A stretch of 64,000 nucleotides of DNA from positions 1,798,001 through 1,862,000 of the forward strand of contig NW_027395277.1 in NCBI RefSeq assembly GCF_027580225.2, given 5' to 3'. Origin of the DNA: Misgurnus anguillicaudatus (lineage: Eukaryota > Chordata > Actinopteri > Cypriniformes > Cobitidae). Made by a program: the position numbers and the translations under genes. The first letter of the stretch is position 1. Every line of letters starts with the position of its first letter. Below, one piece after another: positions 25,001-40,000 of this stretch. The notes beneath the pieces are model-generated. The model did no database searches and had not been told where the DNA came from. It saw only the letters and a list, made by a program, of their open reading frames with translations.

Positions 25001-28000
25001 GGACTTCGTTTGGAAAACTTTAAAAGCGATTTTCTCAATATTTTTGCACCTATTTTTGCCAAATGAAGAGTTTCGTTGCAAAACAAGATAACCACCGTTT
25101 TTTTAATTGTTCAGAAATCTCGTTTTTTGGTTGTTTATTCCAGTTAATTTCAATGCAACTGCAGTTGGTTTGTTTTGATTTAAACCTTCATAACTTAAAA
25201 AATACAGCTAAGTAGCACCATAAAACAAAATAATAACATGATAACATAATAATAAACATGTTTTGACAAAAATTAAAAAAATGGATTTATCTCGTTTTGT
25301 AACGAAACTCTTCAAATATTTTCCTATCCCACCAATTCATACATCAATGGAAATCTTATTTATTCAGCTTTCATATGTAAAAGTAAATAAAATGTAAAAA
25401 AAATGACTCATGTAACTGGTTTTGTGGTCCAGGGTCACATATTTGATATAATACACTATCTTGTAATATATGCAAATATGAGTTATACCATCAGAATATT
25501 GGGTTGGTTTAACCCGAGGTTGGATAAATATTGGACAAAACCAACCATTGGGTTATAAATAAACCTATGCTGGGTTCTGTCCAATTATTACCCCAACATT
25601 GGTTAAACCAACCCAATATTTTTAGATTGTATATTGATATAATATTGTATATGGTACTAGTGCAGGGTTTCTTGCAGCACATTTCAGTTAAGGCGGCCTG
25701 CCTAAGCTTGGAAACCCTACCGCCTTAACTAGGTCGTCCAAAAAAAAAATCGCTGCACAAAAGGCCGTCAAGTGCATCACGGCCGAAATGAGAAAGACGT
25801 AGTCCGGACCGTCACTGTCTGGAGGATAACTAGCCAGTTGATAAAACATCTCGGAGAATAGCGCGGACGCGCTTCACACGGCGAACATCCACGCACACCA
25901 CACGGCCGAAATGAGATAAGACGTGGTCCGTCATGTCTGGAGGATAGCCAGTTGATAAAACGCGTGTCCGTAAGAACTGCTAGGTTTCACGTGCCTGTTG
26001 ATTCGATAGAATTGTTGAGTGCTCTTGCTCACTTTATTTATGTGCATTATTTACATACTACAGTAGTTACACTCCTTTAAGATAATGTAATTAATAGTGG
26101 GAAATAATCAGTTTTTACAATTTTTGCGCTATCTATCATCGTTCGCCAGACGTCCTACAACATCTGCTTTAGTTTGTGTTTATTAACCCTTTAGTTTCAC
26201 TTCATCACGCAGCTATTCCCATTAGAGGTAAAAACATTTAATTCATTAATAATCTAGTATGTGTTCATTTTTTGTCATAGTTTCTTCAAAATTAAGTTTT
26301 ATTTGAGTGTTTTAAATAAAAATATTTTAATTTTCATCATGACGCATACGCCCGCCCCTTTGACGGCCACGCCCACCTGCCCAACCCTACCACTTTAGCC
26401 TTAATTTTCTGCGGGGAAACCCTGTAGTGGTCGACCGATATGATGGTTTATTGACGATACCGATATTAAGAAAGCTGTGTGGCCGATATGAGGCTGATAT
26501 AACACTAATTTAATTATAGTAGATATATACATACAACATTTATCAATGAAGAGTTTCTTTGCAAAACGAGATAACTCCCGTTTTTTTTTTCAGAAATCTC
26601 GTTTTTTGGTTGTTCATTCCAATTAATATCAATTCAACTGCAATTGGTTTGTTTTGATTTAAACCTTCATAACTTAAAAAAATACAGCTAAGTAGCACCA
26701 TAAAACAAAAATGTTAAAAACGGATTTATCTTGTTTTGCAACGAAACTCTTCAAATATACCATTTTAAAGTACTTACTGTAAGTACATATTTACATAATA
26801 AGACATAATTAATTTGAATCTGACATCTCACAGTACTGTTTGAATAAATGTGTTGAACCAGTGTGTTGTTGTGTGACATAACGTCATGTTAAAAAGTGAA
26901 AATTGATTGGTCATTTTACTGTCAGACTTAAGCTTTACATTTTGTGTCTTTTAATTACAAACAACAAATTTAAGTAATAGAAACATTTACTGGCCGATTG
27001 AAAAGATTCATCGTCCGATGCCATTTTTTTAACAATTTAACAAGATCTCTTATGATCTAATGTTATTGCATACGAAATAATAACTATATAACTACTACAC
27101 TATTTTCTTTAAATGTTTACTCTTTCCCTCTTTCAGTCTCATGGTGTCCAGACGATATTACTTTGAGATTCTTCACAAGCAAGATGAAAAAGGCTCAGAT
27201 CATGTTGAAGTCGGGGTAAGTCTGATACAGCATAGAGCTTCAGAAATGAAACGCAATCGATGTTAGTCTGCATCGGACCACAGGGCATTTTTTCAATTCA
27301 TGTCCCATCTGTTTGTTCCATCTGAAACATACGCAATCTTAAATTGTCCCATCACATTCTTTGCAATCCATTTTCTGTGCAGTTATGGTCTACTTTGGAA
27401 AATGATATTATATGAGGCTTTTCAGTCTGTGGGCTTTTCAGAGGCTCAAAAATATAAAATCTGAGGATTGAAAATGGATGGTGATGAAATCCTCTTTCGC
27501 TCAGACCATTGATAACACAGAAATACACCTGAATAGCATTAAAAAGACAGTGTTTGATTTTTTTAGAAACTGACTTGTGTCAAATCGAAATTTTATCTTG
27601 CGTCTTTTCAACTTTCTTTCTGTTAAGATAAGTTATCAACACCTCCACACGACTGGTGTCATTGTCTATGTTTAGCTTCTACTTAACCTGCTATGCTGGT
27701 GGATCCATTATACATTTGCGCCCAATCATAGGTTACATTACATCACAAAACAAACCAATCACAACAGTTGTGGTAAAATTAAAGTCTTTTACTGTCATAT
27801 GTGACCCTGTACCACAAAACCAGTCATAAGTAGCACGGGTATAAGGCTATATAGACATACAATAAAGGCTATAGACATACAGTAAAGACTATAGACATAC
27901 AATAAGGCTATAGACATACAATATAGGCTATAGACATACAATATAGGCTGTAGACATACAATATTGGCTATAGACATACAATATAGGCTGTAGACATACA

Positions 28001-31000
28001 ATATAGGCTATAGACATACAACAAAGGCTGTAGACATACAATATGGGCTATAGACATACAATATAGGCTATAGACATACACTAAAGGCTAAAAACATACA
28101 ATAAAGGCTATAGACATACGCTAAAGGCTGTAGACATAAAATATAGGCAATAGACATACAATAAAGGCTATAGACATACAATATAGGCTTTAGACATACA
28201 ATATAGGCTGTAGACATACAATATAGGCTATAGATATACAATAAAGGCTATAGACAAACGCTAAAGGCTATAGACATACAATATAGGCTATAGATATACA
28301 ATAAAGGCTATAGACAAACGCTAAAGGCTATAGACATAAAATATAGGCAATAGACATACAATAAAGGCTATAGACATACAATATAGGCTTTAGACATACA
28401 ATATAGGCTGTAGACATCCAATATAGGCTATGGATATACAATAAAGGCTATAGACAAACGCTAAAGGCTATAGACATAAAATATATGCAATAGACATACA
28501 ATAAAGGCTATAGACATACAATATAGGCTTTAGACATACACTTAAGGCTATAGACATACAATATAGGCCATAGACATACACTAAAGGCTATATAGACATA
28601 CAATATAGGCTATAGACATACACTAAAGGCTATAGACATACAATAAAGGCTATAGACATACAATGTAGGCTATAGACATACAGGCTACAGACATGCAATA
28701 AAGGCTATAGACATGCAATGAAGGCTATGGACATACAATATAGGCTATAGAGATACAATATAGGCTATAGACATACAATAAAGGTTATAGACATACAATA
28801 TAGGCTATAGACATACAATATAGGCTATAGACTTAACATAAAGGCTATAGACATACAATATAGGCTATAGACAAACACTAAAGGCTATAAACTTAAAATA
28901 AAGGCTATAGACTTAAAATAAAGGCTATAGACATACAATATAGGCTATAGATATACACTAAGGGCTATAGACATGCAATAAAGGCTATAGACATACAATA
29001 TAGGCTATAGACATACACTAAAGGGTTCAAATCTCCCCTCCACAAAACTCTCTTTTTACTTACGGTCATATGGTATGGCAGATGGGCGGGGTCTGGTAAA
29101 AGATTGCAGCGATTAGCAAATAGCAACATGACCCAACTTCAAACTACCCATTCAGTTCTCAAGTCCAGCCCTACCTTTATTTCATTTCAGAATCTGTTTT
29201 ACTCGGCTATATGTCACCATGGGCTAAATAAGACAATCGCTACTTCTGTTTCATGCCGACTTTTACATGTATTGATGATTCATGCGTATTAAGACCAGGA
29301 TCAAGCGTTATAAAGTAAATGATGCCATCCTTTCAGCATAATTTTTTTGTCCTTTTCTCACTTTCACCTTCCCTTTGTTTGATGTCTTATCTCTGCATTC
29401 TTCTTCATCACGTCACTTCTCTGCTTGTTATTCAGCCTCCCTTACTCAAACAGCAGTAGCCTATTTGCTCTCCCACACAAATGAAAAATACACACTACGT
29501 GTATCTACGATGAAACATGTCTCCCTTAGGTACTTTCACATCAACAAATTCTACTTCAAAGTAATGTTGCTTCTGCAGAGGAGGTCTGTGATAGCTGACA
29601 GCTAGCCATTAGCATTTCTATACATCTCAATGCGAGATGCTTTGCTTGTGTAACATCCCTTCAGAAATATGCAGATTAAAATACAGCATCTTTGCTTATG
29701 TGAACCACAAATGTAGTATGTAGATAATTTATTGTAGAAGTAATTAACATTTATTAGTATCTGTAGCGTTATATTGTATAACTTCAATTTTAAAGGTGCA
29801 TTGTGTAACTTTTAGAATTAGTGATGGAACTTTTTGTTCATTTAAGTGACTCGTTCATTTTCAGTTCGTTCGCCAAAATGATTCGTTCAGATTCGTTCAC
29901 TGATTCGGTCAGTGACCATGTCTTTATTTTATATAAATACGCCAATAGGTGGCGAAGATGTGTGTCCTTATGTGTTAACTTATAAGACAATGAAAGACTT
30001 TTTACAAAAACTCATTTGTTTTTAATAAAGCTCAAATTGTGAAATACTAAGCATAATTTATCAAGCTACAGAATATATTAAGACACACGTACATCTAATT
30101 TGGATTTGTTGTAAATAAAGACTTGCGTGCTGTTAGTAATTGGCATGCCTTTGGTTCAGTCAGTCATCAGATCCTCGTTCACGAATCATATAATTTCGGT
30201 CAAGTCGTTCACGACTTCGTTCAGACACAGATGACTGACTAAAGTTCAGTAAAAGGGTGGATTCATTCGGCAGCTCAAACCAATTATATATTCTTACTAA
30301 CAGCCCAAACTCAGAGACGATTGGCTCACGCTAACAGAACAAAAGCAGCCACACATTTAATACCACAGAAATACCACATTTTACTACAGTAATTACTTTG
30401 ATAATCATTTGTATTAAGGTAAATAGTCCGCCTAAATATGGTTACTATAACTTTACTAAAATAAAACCACATGATTCTTTCACAAGATTGTTTACATTGC
30501 ACTCGCTTTCTGTACGATCCCTCTCATTCTTTAGGTTGTAACTTGTAACGTTACCAGTCATTCAGTTTGTTTAAGTACGCGATCTCTCTCTCGTTCGTTC
30601 AGACTCAAAACAGTGGCTCGGTCAGTGAAGGGCGTATTCATTCAGTACGTTGAGCCAATCATATGCTCGGCCACAGCTCATACTCGATTGTCATTGGCTC
30701 GTACTTTTGTCACTCTGAAGGCAGAAAGAAGACCGCGCTTCATTTGTCCATGCTCCTCAAACGGGGAGGGAAATATCAGTGAATGAGAAATATGAGTCAA
30801 TGGATGGCGTGAACGAGAACGATTCGTTCACCTAAAAGATTTGTTCAAAAAGAATGATTCGTTCACGAACGTAACATCACTATTCAGAATGATCTCTTGA
30901 CAGAAATGCAATGTAATATACCTGTTATCTGTGGTGTATAAAGACCTTACATAATGAACTGTATTGTTTTAATTACCTTAGAATGAGTCGATTTTATCTA

Positions 31001-34000
31001 AATACACCACGGGTCCCCTTATATGGAAGTCGCATTTCGCGCCGCCATGTTTCTACGGTAGCCCTAAATGGACAAACTGCTCCATAAAGCACGATTTAAT
31101 CCCTATGTTGTCCCAGATGATGACGTGTTTGTCCTGTGGCGGCTATCGTAGCTTTACTATGCGTTTCGAAAGGGAGGGCCACTGGTTGCAATTTACAATC
31201 TAACCACACACACACTGGTCCTTTAAAGGAAATATATTTTTCAAATGCTCTACTCTTAAAATAAAAGATAGTGATGATTTATTTAGTACCTCTTAATGAT
31301 AAACATTTCACACATTATTTTTGTTGAGACAATGCTGTAAGTGCGGTAGGGAATAAGTGCTTCTGCTGTTTTAAAACAGAGCAGCACAAATATGAAAAAT
31401 TTAACATCATCACATTATCATCAAAAATGGATAAAATAACAACGAAGCCCTCTCTCTGTGAAGTCATCAGACCGTATTAAACGCTGTGAGAGAATAAGAA
31501 TAAATGTCCTTTAGTTTGGATTTAGCTGCATATTATGGCTGCTTCTCATTTCACTTAAAGGTGCAATTTGTAAGATATTTGCAGTAAAATGTCCAAAAAC
31601 CACTAGGCCAGTGTTATATATTTTGTCCAGCTGATTACTATCAATATCTGTAATGTTTTCAACTACTTGTAAATCGTGAGAAAATTTCCATTCAAAACAT
31701 TGACACGGGGCAGTGCAGTCTCCTGTCAATGACGTTAATATCCATGTGACCCTTTGTCACCGCCTTTACTGATGTAAAAACCACATGACAACAGTGATCG
31801 AGTTCGAAAAAATAAAATGGCGGCCAAGGAAGCGACTGGAGCACAAATTTAGTGTAAATAAACGTACATTTTCACTTTTTACACATTTTAATTGCATTTC
31901 TAGCGAGAAATTAGTATTGTAGTTTTCAAATATGCATGTGATTAGTTATGACAAAGGCGCTCTCTGTTTATATTTCAAACACGCTGCCTTTCAAGTGCGT
32001 CCGAAAGTCTTTCTCTGAGCTGCCTTCATGCCTCCGAAGTAATTTCCTCACGAGGCAGCGAGGCAACAAGCCTTGAGTTTTCGGACGCAGTCAGTGTCGT
32101 AGACAAATGCGGAACTATGCGTTAGCGCCTGTCGGGCTACGTGCTTGCCATATGGACTATGGATTAATCTTTACCGTCTGTCAGCAAAGACAGCTCCCGT
32201 AAGCGTACGGGCCAACCAAACAAGCCAAGAAGAGTTTGGAACAAAACGAGAGAAAGAATGAGGATCAATTTGGTGTTGCATTATCTGGATAGAGAGAGCT
32301 TCGCGACAACATTTAACTACACAGAGATTCTGATCCTGCTTGTGTTTTACGCGATGGGTGAGTTGTTTTGATTCGTAACCCTTCAAAAAACTTATGCTAT
32401 TATATTGATCACAACATTAGTGTGTAGATTGTAATCAGCGTGTCTTCCCGCGGACGATATGCACATCAAAGGTATTGTACAGCAATATAAATGGACATTT
32501 TAAGACACTTCACAATAAGATTTGTACTGTCAATACATTATGTGAAAAATCATTGTAGATTGTAAGTTGAAAACTTAATTCTGTGCTGTGTTAACCATCG
32601 AATTGGACTAATACTGTGGACTTTGGATTAATACTATGACTAACAATTTTGTTTTGAACATCACATATTAACTTACATAATGAAATAAACGATGTCATCA
32701 ACCGCAACATTTATAAGACTTGATGACCTTATCCGTCAACGTGATTTCTCGTTCGCGTCTGATTGATGGCCATCAGCAGTTGAGTTAAAGACTACAAATC
32801 CCATAATTCCACGCTGCTTCAGAGCGTCATTAAACAACCCCATTGTTATTTATTTGATCTGGCGCCATCTAGCGCGCAGATAATACAAATTGCATCTTTA
32901 AGGGATTGAGCACAATGACCTCTAAATAATACTTTCTAAATACATTTTCTGACGTTCAGTCTGTGAGATAATGGTGGGGAGGCAGTTGTACGTCTGTCTT
33001 CATCCATGTGGAGGAAAGATCTTGCACTCCATCCTTAATACAAGACACAACTAAACTGACTCATGCCACAATTTAGCTTATTATTAGGAATGTTTTGACC
33101 TATAATTGGTATCGGCAGATAAATCCAATATTTAAAAAACAGATGATGATCCTGGCAGTCCAAAGGGGTGTAAAAACATGCTGTGGGATTATTTTGAATC
33201 GAGTCACAAAGACAACAGCAGGTTTGTACCCTCTGCACTTGCTATCAGTATCAGCAGATGTCTAGGCATAGACGTTGATCCGGGGCTCGAGCATGTGCAG
33301 AAAAATGCCAAATTAATTTTAATCAAAAACACTTTTAAAAATTTGATAGCCTCTCTGATTGGTGGATCTCAGGAGTTGTAATATCTGCAATGTTGTGATG
33401 AATAAGCTGAGTGGTGCTTTACATTTTACATGCTTCCTCTTTCTTTATAAAGTGCTTGGGCGCTCCTATAGCGCCTGCCATTACTAAGCAACCTAATAAG
33501 TTTTGCGTTATGTTAAGTAATTGAATATCGGTATAGGCACATAATTTTGTATCGGTGCATACCTACAAATTAAGGGCTCATTTTAATTGTCCGTACGTCC
33601 TACGACGTAGAATCGATGCTGGTAGGCAGTATCCACATGTGTAACCACAGAAGCAAGCGTGACCGTCAAGGAAGAAGCAGCTTGGCAAGTTTAACCCACA
33701 AACAAAGAAGAAACAGCAACTTGTTGTGTATGTGTTGAGAAGACCAGCAGTGATTTAAGTAAATAAACAGCGACTTTTGTTGCAGTTTCAGCTAAATCAC
33801 CCCTCAACTTGCCCCATCTTTGTTCTCAACGTTGCAAACGGAAATAACTATGACGCAGTTTTTTTTTACCTGACGGGAGGGGTTCTAGTGGACCAATCAC
33901 AGCGCTTGCGGCCCGTGTAGAACTCACGCGCTGTTAAAAATTTCGTGAGGTGCACGTCAGGCTACGGATAACCTACGACGCACGACTATAAATTGGGCTT

Positions 34001-37000
34001 TAGTATTGCTATAACCAAAACCTTTAAAAAATCCACCCATCATTGTCTGCCGGCTCATGGGACCTAACTTTTGTTATTTATTTTTATTAAAGGCAAGCAT
34101 AACTATTATTAAGTAGTTGGATCAAAAAGTGTTTTGAATCCCATTGATAGCCTATACTTTGTGTGTATATGCTGTTTTGTACCATCGCTCTAAACTGAGT
34201 TTCCACACTAATATCACTTGATAGTATTGATGAAAGCCACTGGCAGTTAAAAGCCTCTTCTTCATGATAAATGCAGGTGTCTTGCCTGTGAATGCTACAA
34301 TCATTCCGGCTTTTAAGACATAGAGATGGAGTAAGTCAAGGAGAGTAACTAAGAAAAATAAGTGTTTGCGGCAGAGAATCAACTAAGAGCTTGCTGCTTT
34401 TCTGAGTGTTTTGTAAGTTAGCAGCACACTGGGGACACATTTGATCAAGTAAATTTATGTATAAATAAGTGTTCCTGAGTTTGATTCTCAGAGGACACCA
34501 ATGAAATGCACTGTAAGTCACATCTGACAAATGCAAAAATGTACTGTTAATTTGATTTATATATATTTTTAATTTATTGTCTGCAGACAAAAAACGGTTA
34601 CAGGTTGAACACATAGCCTTGCATAGTTTTTTTACTTGTATATGTTCACAGACGTTTGATGCATGCACATTGTGACAAGAGCTACATACTCGATTTTCCT
34701 GTATGTGCATGCATGACCTATGTGTACAAAGTATGCACAGTTACAAAAAGCTGCCAGTGCACGTACAGCGCATGCATACTATTTTAATGACAAAATTGGC
34801 GTCACATGCACTGTAAAAAAACGGAGCTATACTTCTAGCTTTAGGGTTAATGATTCATTCAAAACCCTAACGAAGTGCGCATACCGAGTCCAAATTCTCA
34901 TCCAATATTTTCGCACGTTAAAAAAAATACCTAAAAAGTTAAAACATTTCTGCATTTTTCACACCAGCAAGCATTTTGACAATTCAGAGCCACTGTACAA
35001 GCGAACGCCAAAATCCAAAATAGCGTCTAACAAGTTAATGACTTCGTCTCGCAGCACAAATACACAGAATATAATTGCAGACGATTGCAGAATAGCTTGG
35101 AAAGGTAATGATTTCAAAGGCAAATGGTGTACGAAAGATATATCGTATTTTGTTTAAGTTAAAGGGCACCTATTATGGCCTTTTTACAAGATGTAATATA
35201 AGTCTAAGGGCCCTATTTTAACGATCTAAGCGCATTGTCTAAAGCGCACAACGCAACGTCTAAATGGGCGTGTCTGAATCCACTTTTGCTAATTTAACGA
35301 CGGGAAAAATGGTTTGTGCGCCGAGCGCATGGTCGAAAAGGGTTGGTCCTATTGTAATGGGAGTATTTTGGGCGTAACGTGCAGTAAACCAATGAGAGAC
35401 TCAGCTCTCATCCCCTTTAAAAGCAAGTTGCGCTGGCGCTATGTCTAATCCCTATTTAGATGACGGACTTTGTAAACTGAAAAACTAAGCGGAGGTAGAA
35501 GATCCCCAGTTTAAGATTAATGTTAAATAATTGTGTTGTTTTTCACTTGTATTGAAATTGTTATTTTTTTATTAAAACCTTTAAAACCCGTTTTCTTTTA
35601 GTCATGGAAGTAAAAAGCAGGCTTTTAATTGCTTTAAATGTATGGCTATCCAATATCATCAAAACATAATTTACAAGTATCTAAGATAAGGTTTGTACTC
35701 TAAAAATACTTTATTTGTAACAAACAGGAGATAAAGAATTTACAAACGTACAGCACTTTGGACAGCGTTTTTTTAGCAAAGAGTTTTTTTAAGCATTACT
35801 TAAAAATGTTTCTCATCTCACCATATCCACAGGTAAAGAGTCATCATATACAATAAATCCGTGAGGTAGCATTAAAAAAAAACATTTAAAAACAGACGCA
35901 TTAAAGCAAAGCATTTATTTACTTACCAGGCTGCAGGTGAAGCAGCTCTTTGCGCCTTCTAACGTCTCATAATTAGTCCTCATTTATGTCCAAGAGACTC
36001 AATAATAATCTTTTACATTCAATCCTTTAATCTTTCATATTTAAAAGCATTTTTGTGCTGCTGCGCATTCATGTATGTGTTAAGCAAACCCGCGTTGTCC
36101 TCCCGTTTATAGGCGCATTTTACTAATGCGCTCTTTAAATAACATAAAACACATTGCGCCATTGACTTTAGACTTTAGAGCAGGTTTTTGTTGGTCAATG
36201 GCGTAGTCTATTTTAGTTGCCTCAAAATAGCAACGCGCCAACAATGCGCCTGAACACACCTCGTTTTCAGACCAGAACGCCCATGGGCGCAAAAGGGGGC
36301 GCAAATGCATTTGCTATTTAAACAACGTGGCGCTAAACGTGAAAATTAGGGTGGAAACTAGCGAAAGACACTTGCGTGGCGCATTGCGCTGCATTGCGCC
36401 GGGGGTAAGATAGAGCCCTATACATTTTTCAAGTTTTCCTATTCAAACTCACTTGGAAATTTGCAAAAGATAGAATGTAATGGTATTAAATGAAATTCGC
36501 AAACCAAGTATAAACAGGGGTTTGACATTTTGTGTCCCAAAAAAATCTAAAGAGTTCAAACTCTGCAGTGCAGTCAGACGTTTTCTGAAGATTTTAGTCT
36601 TTGACATCAAATATGGTTTAGTGAGAGACACTACAGAGGAGAAACATATTGACTTATACTTTTCAAAACCAACTTTTTTTGTAATGTCGACATGGGCCTT
36701 TGCGTGTGGGTGTCATTACTTTCAAATAGCATCAGTCCTAAAATCTTCGTTCCTGATTCTACACTTAAAACAACAAATTGCTTATTTCATGTAGGCTTTC
36801 AAACTCAAAATTGGGCAGTTTAGTAGTAGCAAACCTAATTTTTTGTCTATACTTGTTCATCCTGAGTAACGTTGAGCTTGTGTGTATGTGTTTGGCTGAT
36901 AAAAATGGCCTGTCTCCCCTCATTACAGCGAGCATAAGTGGAAGTGACATGGTAATTGCAGAATGCCATTAAAAGAATTGTAGCTTGTCTGATGGTTTGT

Positions 37001-40000
37001 AAAGGTGTGCTGCACTGCAGGAAGTTAATGTTGATGTGCGCGTGTCATTTCCTGCGGTGGATTCGATGGGTGTGGATGTTTTGTAAGGGTGACCTGGCTG
37101 AGCTTATAATGTAAACATACAAGTTAGCAATGGTGTTCATTTTGATGTTGTAATTGTCCTACAGACCACAACAAAGCAACAACATTTTTGCGTTGGTTTT
37201 AGCATTCGATTCAATAAAGAAATTATGCAAATAGGGTCAAATGCATAGCACAATTCCCCATCTCAGCCTTGGTTTCTGTATTTACGTAATGCTGTTAAGC
37301 CCCAAAATTGTCCACCAATTATTTTATTTTGGATGTGCTATTTTTACACCTTTTAAGCACTTTACTTACCATTTAACTTAAATTACATAAACCCAACCTA
37401 TCGGTGTAGATGTGGGGATTTCAGACAGATCTGTGCGGTACACATCAGACATTCAGCAAACGGACCATTGGTCAACCGTGGCCATGCGGTCTGGGACGGC
37501 GACTCTAACACTCTCTCTCCGTCTTTATTACAGTGGCGTCCTTTCCTGCCAGGGCTCAAGTACGAGGTCATCGATTCAGCCTACATCTCCTTGTACACAG
37601 GTAAACCTCCACCTGTTTCAAAACAAACTAGCACTGTTGTCTTGAATTTGAAACTTTGTTGTTGTTCCCAATATGTTTCTTGTCAAGAGGTCTCTTGGTA
37701 AACTATTTATAAAACAGACAGCGTCTCACGTCTGAGATCAGAGTTCATGGATTGTCGAGCTGGATGACAGACTTCTGCTTCTTGCGTGACTAGATATATA
37801 TTTTTGTACCCGACTACGCTTTAAAGTCATTTTTGGAGGCTTGAAGTGGTACAATGGTGGCATCGCTGTAGCTTAAACTCCAGGGTCGCTCAGCAAGTGC
37901 CTGCAAGGTGTTTACTGGTGTTTACATGTGGCACACACTTTCATCCAAAGCAAATTACAGTGCATTCAGTCTATACATTTTTTATTAGTTTGTTAATCGA
38001 GTTACTCGATACCAGTGCATCATGTTAAAGACTTATAATAAAATTCTTAGAAAATGAAGTAATTAGACTCGTAGCAAGAAAGAATGAGATCACTCGGGAG
38101 ATCCGACAGCTAACGCTAACATCTGTAGCCTGCATACTGTTGCCATGACGATGATGCTGACCTTCACAGAGTGTCTTTGGTACAAATGCCATCTTATAGC
38201 ACAGCAGTGCTCGCTGGTTTTTAAACAGCTGCTGGGAAGTATCAGATTTAGGAAAGAAAAATGACAAAGGAAATCTTTTTAATCTATTTTTAACTCTTTC
38301 CCCGCCAACGTTTTTTTTTTTTAACTCATTCACCGCCAGCCTTTTTGAGAAAAGTTGCCCACCGGCATTTTTTGTGATTTTAACAAAAGTTTCACAAAAT
38401 TCCTTGCAGGAAAAATTATCTTCTATAAGTATATAAACATACAAATTATATCAAATTAAAGAACACACCCTCTGCTTTCAAACAAACAATAAACAAATAA
38501 ACAAACAAACAAAATGGGGAAAAAACGTTTCATTTTATATTTACTTTTTCCACTTAATTTAACCACTGAAATATGGATATTTCTCTTCAAAAATACAACA
38601 TTTTGAGCAAAAAGCTTAAAAAATTGCGTTTTGTAAAGGAATTTATGTTAGAGATCAGACTCAGAATGACTATCAAACATAAAGGCAGTTAAAATAAATC
38701 ATTAAATCTTTTTAACTTCCGTTTTTGATAAATTCAGTTTGGCGGTATTACACTTTCACTTTGAAATTCGTCCAGAAAGGCATATTTATTAGTTAAATAT
38801 TAACTCATAATTGCCGAGATAACTCGTCAATGGCGGTGAATGAGTTAAGTTGCCAGCCAGCACCAGCATTTTTTATAATTTTCACAAAAGTTTAATGCTT
38901 TCCAGAAAAATGTCTTCTTTAAATATATAAACCTACAATTAGTTCTGGGCAAAGAATAATCGCAATTAATCGCATACAAAATTGTATTTAAAAGTAAAAG
39001 TGTAAAAGTATTTTTTTGCATAACATATGAGTTTGTGCTGTGTGTAATTATTATGTATATGTAAATACACAAAAATTCATGTATGTATTTAAGAAAAATG
39101 TACATGTGTATATATATTTATTTATATTTATTTGAGATTTTCTATAGTGTGTATAAATTAAATTTTTATCTATAAATATACATTTTCTGAAATGTATGTA
39201 TGATATGCATGTATAGAGACAGAGCGCAGCGCGTCATAACCTGGGGGGGGGGAACAATCCAATCGTCTCCATTGACTTTGTATTGAGAGAGATCGCCTCC
39301 TTGTCATTTCTGGCTATAACAAAAAACAGAATAATGCCTTAAAGCTGCTGTGTGACAATATGTACAGCTAACAAGCCAAAGAACCCAGAAATAAGTTTTT
39401 ATAAGCTGTCGAGCTCAAAAAACAAGCGTTTACAGACAGAAAAGTGGAAACAGGCAACTTTTCATAGTACTCATATTAGTAGAACTGCGTCCACTAGGGG
39501 GAAACGTAGTCGGCGATCCACTTTTATTCTCCTCAAAGGCAGGGTTTTACGTCTCGACAGTTTATAAAAATGTATTTCTAGGTTCTTTGGCTCGTTAGCT
39601 GTACATATTGCCACACAGCAGCTTTTAGGCATTATTCTGTTTTTGTTATAAGCCAGAAATGACAAGGAGGCGGCCTCTCGCAATACAAAGTCAATGGAGA
39701 CGGTTGGATTGAATTCCCCCCCGGTGGGCGTGTTTTTCAAATTTGCATAACTGCACTGTGTCTCTATGTGTGTGTGTCTGCTTAAATATGCATAATAAAC
39801 ATATATACATATATTATTCAAAAATTCACTTTTATTTTATGTGCGATTTTATGTGCGATTAATCATGATTAATCTTTGCCCACAATATATATCAAATGAA
39901 AAAAACTTTTCCTCCTAAAAAACAACCTTTCATCCTATCTATATTTGTTCTTTTTTATTACCTCTAAAATACAAAAATATATATAATTATACAATAATTT

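Larger units (their letters stand above)
38941..39883. mobile_element. Element with TCTGGGCAAAG / CTTTGCCCACA ends, nested
   Basis: AGTTCTGGGCAAAGAATAAT and, at the right, GATTAATCTTTGCCCACA; both followed by GATTAATCGC-type sequence. The host sequence ACCTACAATT|ATATATCAAAT is continuous in the related copy at 38425-38450 (ACATACAAATTATATCAAAT). Confidence 0.72.

Noticed and set aside
27845..29022. CRISPR-like array
   Set aside because: Units are contiguous with no unique spacers; eukaryotic minisatellite.
34720..35157. 145-codon plus-strand frame
   Set aside because: No domain, signal peptide or splice context; AT-rich intron inside b4galnt4. Chance frame or old repeat.
38025..38444. 139-codon minus-strand frame
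   Set aside because: Runs through the left end of TTAA elements; its C-terminal half is intron and its N-terminal half transposon.
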